A stretch of 64,000 nt of DNA, from contig JAUMIR010000012.1 of the NCBI GenBank assembly GCA_030847615.1, positions 3,713,501 through 3,777,500 of the forward strand. The letters run 5' to 3'. Source of the DNA: Gambelia wislizenii. Its lineage: Eukaryota; Chordata; Lepidosauria; Squamata; Crotaphytidae. Of the stretch, positions 61,210-64,000 are shown piece by piece. The stretch's first letter is position 1. Each line of letters begins with the position of its first letter. The notes below the pieces were generated by a model that made no database searches, was not told the origin of the DNA, and worked only from the letters and a program-made list of their open reading frames with translations. Made by a program: the position numbers and the translations under genes.

Positions 61210-61464
61210 CAGTAGGACCCCCATATCCACTGATTCAATTATCCACTAATTCAGTTATCCACGGGACACAAAGCAGCATACTTACCATAGAGTCTTCTTA
61301 GAAAATGTGTCCTCTCTAGCCAATTTCTAGGTCCTCCAAGGCAACTCTATGGTAGTTTAAACCAGAAGTCCCATTATTTTTAATGGTGTTCATGATTATC
61401 CACAGTTTTCAGTATCCACAGGGGACCCCAGAACCAATCCCCAGCGGATACAGGGGTCCTACCA
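61210..61464. mobile_element. Tigger-like MITE (CAGTAGGACCCCC subfamily)
   Basis: CAGTAGGACCCCCATATCC left, ATACAGGGGTCCTACCA right, TA flanks; close to 42054-42305. Confidence 0.85.
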
Positions 61465-61467
61465 TAA

Positions 61468-61550
61468 GGAATTATTATTTTTTTAATATTTTCAAATCAT
61501 GGAGGGTTGAATTCGTGGATGCAGAATCCGTGGATATGAAGGGCTGATTG
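61468..61550. mobile_element. Truncated Tigger-like MITE (right half)
   Basis: AATATTTTCAAATCATGG, AATCCGTGGATATGAAGG, GCTGATTG then TA. Confidence 0.7.
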
Positions 61551-61554
61551 TACA

Positions 61555-61700
61555 TACTAAAACAATCCATTTATAACTTAAAAACTCCTAATTTAAAAAT
61601 CATCTGGATAGGCCTGCCAGAAGGGATTAGTCTTTAGTGCTGTTTTAAACTCAGATGGTGTATCCAGCTGTTGAATCTCTTCTGGCAGTCCTGAAATGGT
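61555..61700 (-). mobile_element. L2-type LINE fragment
   Basis: GATAGGCCTGCCAGAAGGGATT, GTCTTTAGTGCTGTTTTAAA, GAATCTCTTCTGGCAG: matches 43,270-43,350. Confidence 0.75.
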
Positions 61701-61937
61701 AGATTATTATTATTATTATTATTATTAAAAGTAGCATTAGCATTTTTTGTAACTTGACTTTTTCCTGAAACTGTGATGCAAGCTGGCTTGCAGTTAAAAG
61801 TGAGTACAATATACAGTAGTTAAAAACATGTAAGAAGTCAACATTAAAATAGAATTAAAGTACAGATTGAGTGTCCCTTATCCAAGATGCTTGGGACCAG
61901 AAGTGTTCTGTATTTTGGATTTTGGAATATCTGTATA

Positions 61938-61941
61938 TGTG

Positions 61942-61977
<36 letters not shown>
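61938..61977. repeat. (TA)n microsatellite
   Basis: ATATATATAT run of about 35 bp inside the composite element. Confidence 0.9.
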
Positions 61978-61980
<3 letters not shown>

Positions 61981-62091
61981 AGTCTGGAGGGAGAGTGAGC
62001 ATCTGTGAAATGGCAGGAGGCGTGGATTCCTGCCATTTCATAGATCCTTGTGTCTTCCTCTAGCCTTGCAAATACAGTACAGGTATGTATC

Positions 62092-62719
62092 ATAGAATCA
62101 TAGAATTGTAGAGTTGGAAGAGACCATGAGGGCCATCCAGTCCAACCCCCTGCCATGCAGGAAATCACAATCAAAGCATCCCCGACAGATGGCCATCCAG
62201 CCTCTGTTTAAAGACCTGCAAGGAAGGAGACCCCATCACGCTCCGAGGGAGTGTGTTCCACTGCCGAACAGGTCTTACTGTCAAAAAGTTCCTCCTCATG
62301 TTGATGTGGAATGTCTGCTCCTGGAGCTTGCACCCATTGCTCCGTGTTCCAGTCTCTGGAGCAGCAGAAAACAAGCCTGCTCCATCCTCAGCGTGACATC
62401 CCTTCAAATACTTAAACAGGGCTATCATATCGCCTCTTAACCGTCTTTTTTCCAGGCTAAACATACCCAGCTCCCTAAGTCTCTCCTTATAAGGCATTGT
62501 TTCCAGACCTTTCACCATTTTAGTTGTCCTTCTTTGGACATGCTCCAATTTGTCAATATCCTTTTTGAATTGTGGTGCCCAGAACTGGACACAGTATTCT
62601 AAGTGAGGTCTGACCAAGGCAGAATAGAGTGGCACTATTACTTGCCTTGATCTAGACACTATACTTCTATTGATACAGCCCAAAATCGCATTGGCCTTTT
62701 TAGCTGCCATATGTACTAC
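62092..62719 (-). mobile_element. CR1 LINE, 0.63 kb 3' part, best preserved copy
   Basis: The minus strand is open for about 185 codons through the ORF2 C-terminus: [91 protein letters not shown]. Ends in the CR1 octamer repeat (CATAGAATCATAGAATTG in plus). Young by its open frame, but 5' truncated. Confidence 0.95.
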
Positions 62720-62762
62720 GCTACTTGTGTTGTAGCTCAAAATGTTTTTGGATTTTGGAGTA

Positions 62763-62992
62763 CAGTTGTCCCTCCACATTCACAGATTTGGCATTCATGG
62801 TTTTAAGTATTCACGGCTTTAAAATATTCTTAAAAAAATAATAATCCAAAAAGCAAACCTTGATTTTGCCGCCTTATATCAGGGACACCATTTTGCTATG
62901 CCATTGCATATCATGGGATTTGAGTATTCATGGATTTGGGTATTCACGGGGGGTCCTGGAACCAAACCCCAGCGAATGTGAAGGGACAACTG
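62763..62992. mobile_element. Tigger-like MITE
   Basis: CAGTTGTCCCTCCACATTC left, AAGGGACAACTG right, TA flanks; 230 bp. Confidence 0.9.
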
Positions 62993-63248
62993 TACTTCGG
63001 TTTTCAGAATTCCAGATAAGGGATGCTCCACCTGTATTAATGATATTAAAACAAGTAAATGACAACATTACATTTTATACTTTCAATTTACAGTTAAAAT
63101 CTCAGTTATTTCTCAAGTGTCTGGTATCTCTGCTGTAAGCCCACAGTCTGCTGGCAACTTGTAAAGCCCTGTAAAGATTGACATTAAAATAGAATCCAAA
63201 TTCTTCGCATCGTGAGATCTCTGCTTCCTCTCTTTTTGATCTTTTTAG

Positions 63249-63525
63249 GGAGCCCAGTAGGCCGGGTAGCTGTGAGATGAATGCCATCGTGGTCCTTTGC
63301 CACTTCTGCGAGCTCCATGGCCCTCGCACGCTCTTTTGCACAGAGGTCTTGCACGCTCCCCTCCCTCAAGGTGCAGGGAATGGAGACAGCCCCGGACAAA
63401 GTGAGCAGGCGGAGGAGGAGGAAGGAGGCATTCAGATGAGCAGCCGGATCCGATCCCACAGCCCTGCCGAAGGGGCCAGCGCAGACTCCAGTAGCCCTGG
63501 GCCAAAGAAGTCTGATATGTGCGAG
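63249..63525 (+). CDS. FLCN: FLCN (folliculin) first coding exon; gene continues past the right edge
   Basis: Folliculin is a longin-DENN protein that, with FNIP1/2, acts as GAP for RagC/D on lysosomes and controls TFE3/TFEB; in human its loss causes Birt-Hogg-Dube syndrome. The exon starts after acceptor CTTTTTAG at 63247-63248, with 28 nt of 5'UTR and ATG at 63277. It encodes 83 residues, [20 protein letters not shown] onward, with the acidic AEEEEGG stretch at about 45-51 and ending KKSDMCE. The break after codon 83 is where the human coding exon ends. The strand and position next to COPS3 match human synteny. The donor is GC (GAG|GCAAGT), not GT. Only about one seventh of the protein is in the window. 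Confidence 0.96.
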
Positions 63526-63587
63526 GCAAGTGTACCTCTTACCAGGGCTGTGGGGTGGGCATGCCAGACCTTTCGCTTCAACATTCA

Positions 63588-63848
63588 TGCCCTGGTGGCG
63601 CAGTGGTTAAATGCCAGTACTGCAAGTCACCACGTTGCAAGTTCGATTCCAGCGGGCTCCAAGGTTCACTCAGCCTTCCATCCTTTCGTAGGTCGGTAAA
63701 ATGAGTACCCAGCTTGTGGGGGGCAATTAGCTAACACACATTGGAAACTGTTTAATGCAGTGTAGATGTGTAAATTGCTATTGCTTAAAACAATTTGTAA
63801 GCCGCTCTGATAGCCTTGTGGCTGAAGAGCAGGGTATAAATAACTAAA
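63588..63848 (+). mobile_element. Full-length tRNA-derived SINE in FLCN intron
   Basis: A-box TGGCGCAGTGG at 63596-63606 and B-box GTTCGATTCC at 63641-63650 show the pol III promoter. The 3' part has GCCGCTCTGATAGCC..GGGTATAAATAAC, a LINE-like tail. It lies about 60 bp past the FLCN exon. Confidence 0.92.
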
Positions 63849-63857
63849 TTTTTTAAA

Positions 63858-64000
63858 AATGAAAGATCTCTGGGAAACTTTTGATCATGTATTAGAAGAA
63901 ATAGACTCTTTATCCTCTAACCGTTGGGTGATTATAGGAGCTGACTTTAATGCCTGTATTGGCACTGTTTCTTGAGGTAATACAGTGTTGGGCTAAGTTT
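63858..64000 (+). mobile_element. LINE apurinic endonuclease fragment, cut by window edge
   Basis: Plus-strand frame: KDLWETFDHVLEEI then NRWVIIGADFNACIG, the GDFN-type motif of non-LTR retrotransposon endonucleases, followed by TGA. It continues to the right; clade not assigned. Confidence 0.65.

Larger units (their letters stand above)
61863..63034. mobile_element. TIR transposon containing a CR1 and a MITE
   Basis: The left end CAGATTGAGTGTCCCTTATCC and right end (reverse CAGGTGGAGCATCCCTTATC) are flanked by TA at 61861-61862 and 63035-63036. The interior CTGTATTTTGGATTTTGGAA and TTTTTGGATTTTGGAG resembles Tigger7-type elements. CR1 62092-62719 and MITE 62763-62992 are inserted inside. 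Confidence 0.75.

Noticed and set aside
62171..62779. 202-codon open minus-strand frame
   Set aside because: It is a CR1 ORF2 C-terminus running into flanking transposon sequence, not a host gene.
63588..63670. Possible tRNA gene
   Set aside because: A and B boxes are present but the sequence continues into a SINE body with copies at 37,797 and 57,000, and I do not see a foldable acceptor stem.

Overview
This is vertebrate nuclear DNA, most likely from a squamate reptile (probably a lizard). The assignment rests on two things. The repeats are CR1 and L2-type LINEs, tRNA-derived SINEs with (ACA)n tails, and very many short Tigger-like and hAT-like hairpin elements. The three genes keep the vertebrate order NT5M - COPS3 - FLCN known from human 17p11.2. 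Coding sequence is split into short exons with GT-AG introns, and most of the window is intergenic or intronic repeat.

Layout: 1-25,000 is intergenic and holds only decayed mobile elements; I found no gene there, and MED9, the next gene beyond NT5M in human, is not visible. NT5M (mitochondrial 5',3'-deoxyribonucleotidase) occupies 25,071-33,120 on the minus strand in five coding exons that join in frame to 243 codons plus stop. A 2-kb divergent interval follows, with a GC-rich promoter at about 34,900-35,300. COPS3 (COP9 signalosome subunit 3) runs 35,156-52,572 on the plus strand in twelve coding exons that join to exactly 423 codons plus stop. From 52,573 to 63,248 is mostly repeat, with a likely FLCN promoter near 60,870. 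The first coding exon of FLCN (folliculin) is at 63,277-63,525, and the rest of that gene lies beyond the right edge.

The genes are unrelated in biochemistry: mitochondrial nucleotide clean-up, cullin deneddylation, and Rag-GTPase/mTORC1 control. They are neighbours by conserved synteny, not an operon. NT5M and COPS3 are head to head; COPS3 and FLCN are in the same direction.

The most distinctive content is the stratigraphy of mobile elements: elements nested inside elements with visible target-site duplications, a 0.8-kb foldback hairpin carrying a younger insertion in only one arm, a MITE-derived tandem array in COPS3 intron 1, a 114-bp minisatellite in NT5M intron 4, and 5S-rRNA-derived SINEs. 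I saw no sign of a new protein-coding system. Protein comparisons are from memory of the human orthologues and repeat family names are by pattern, so both should be confirmed by search.
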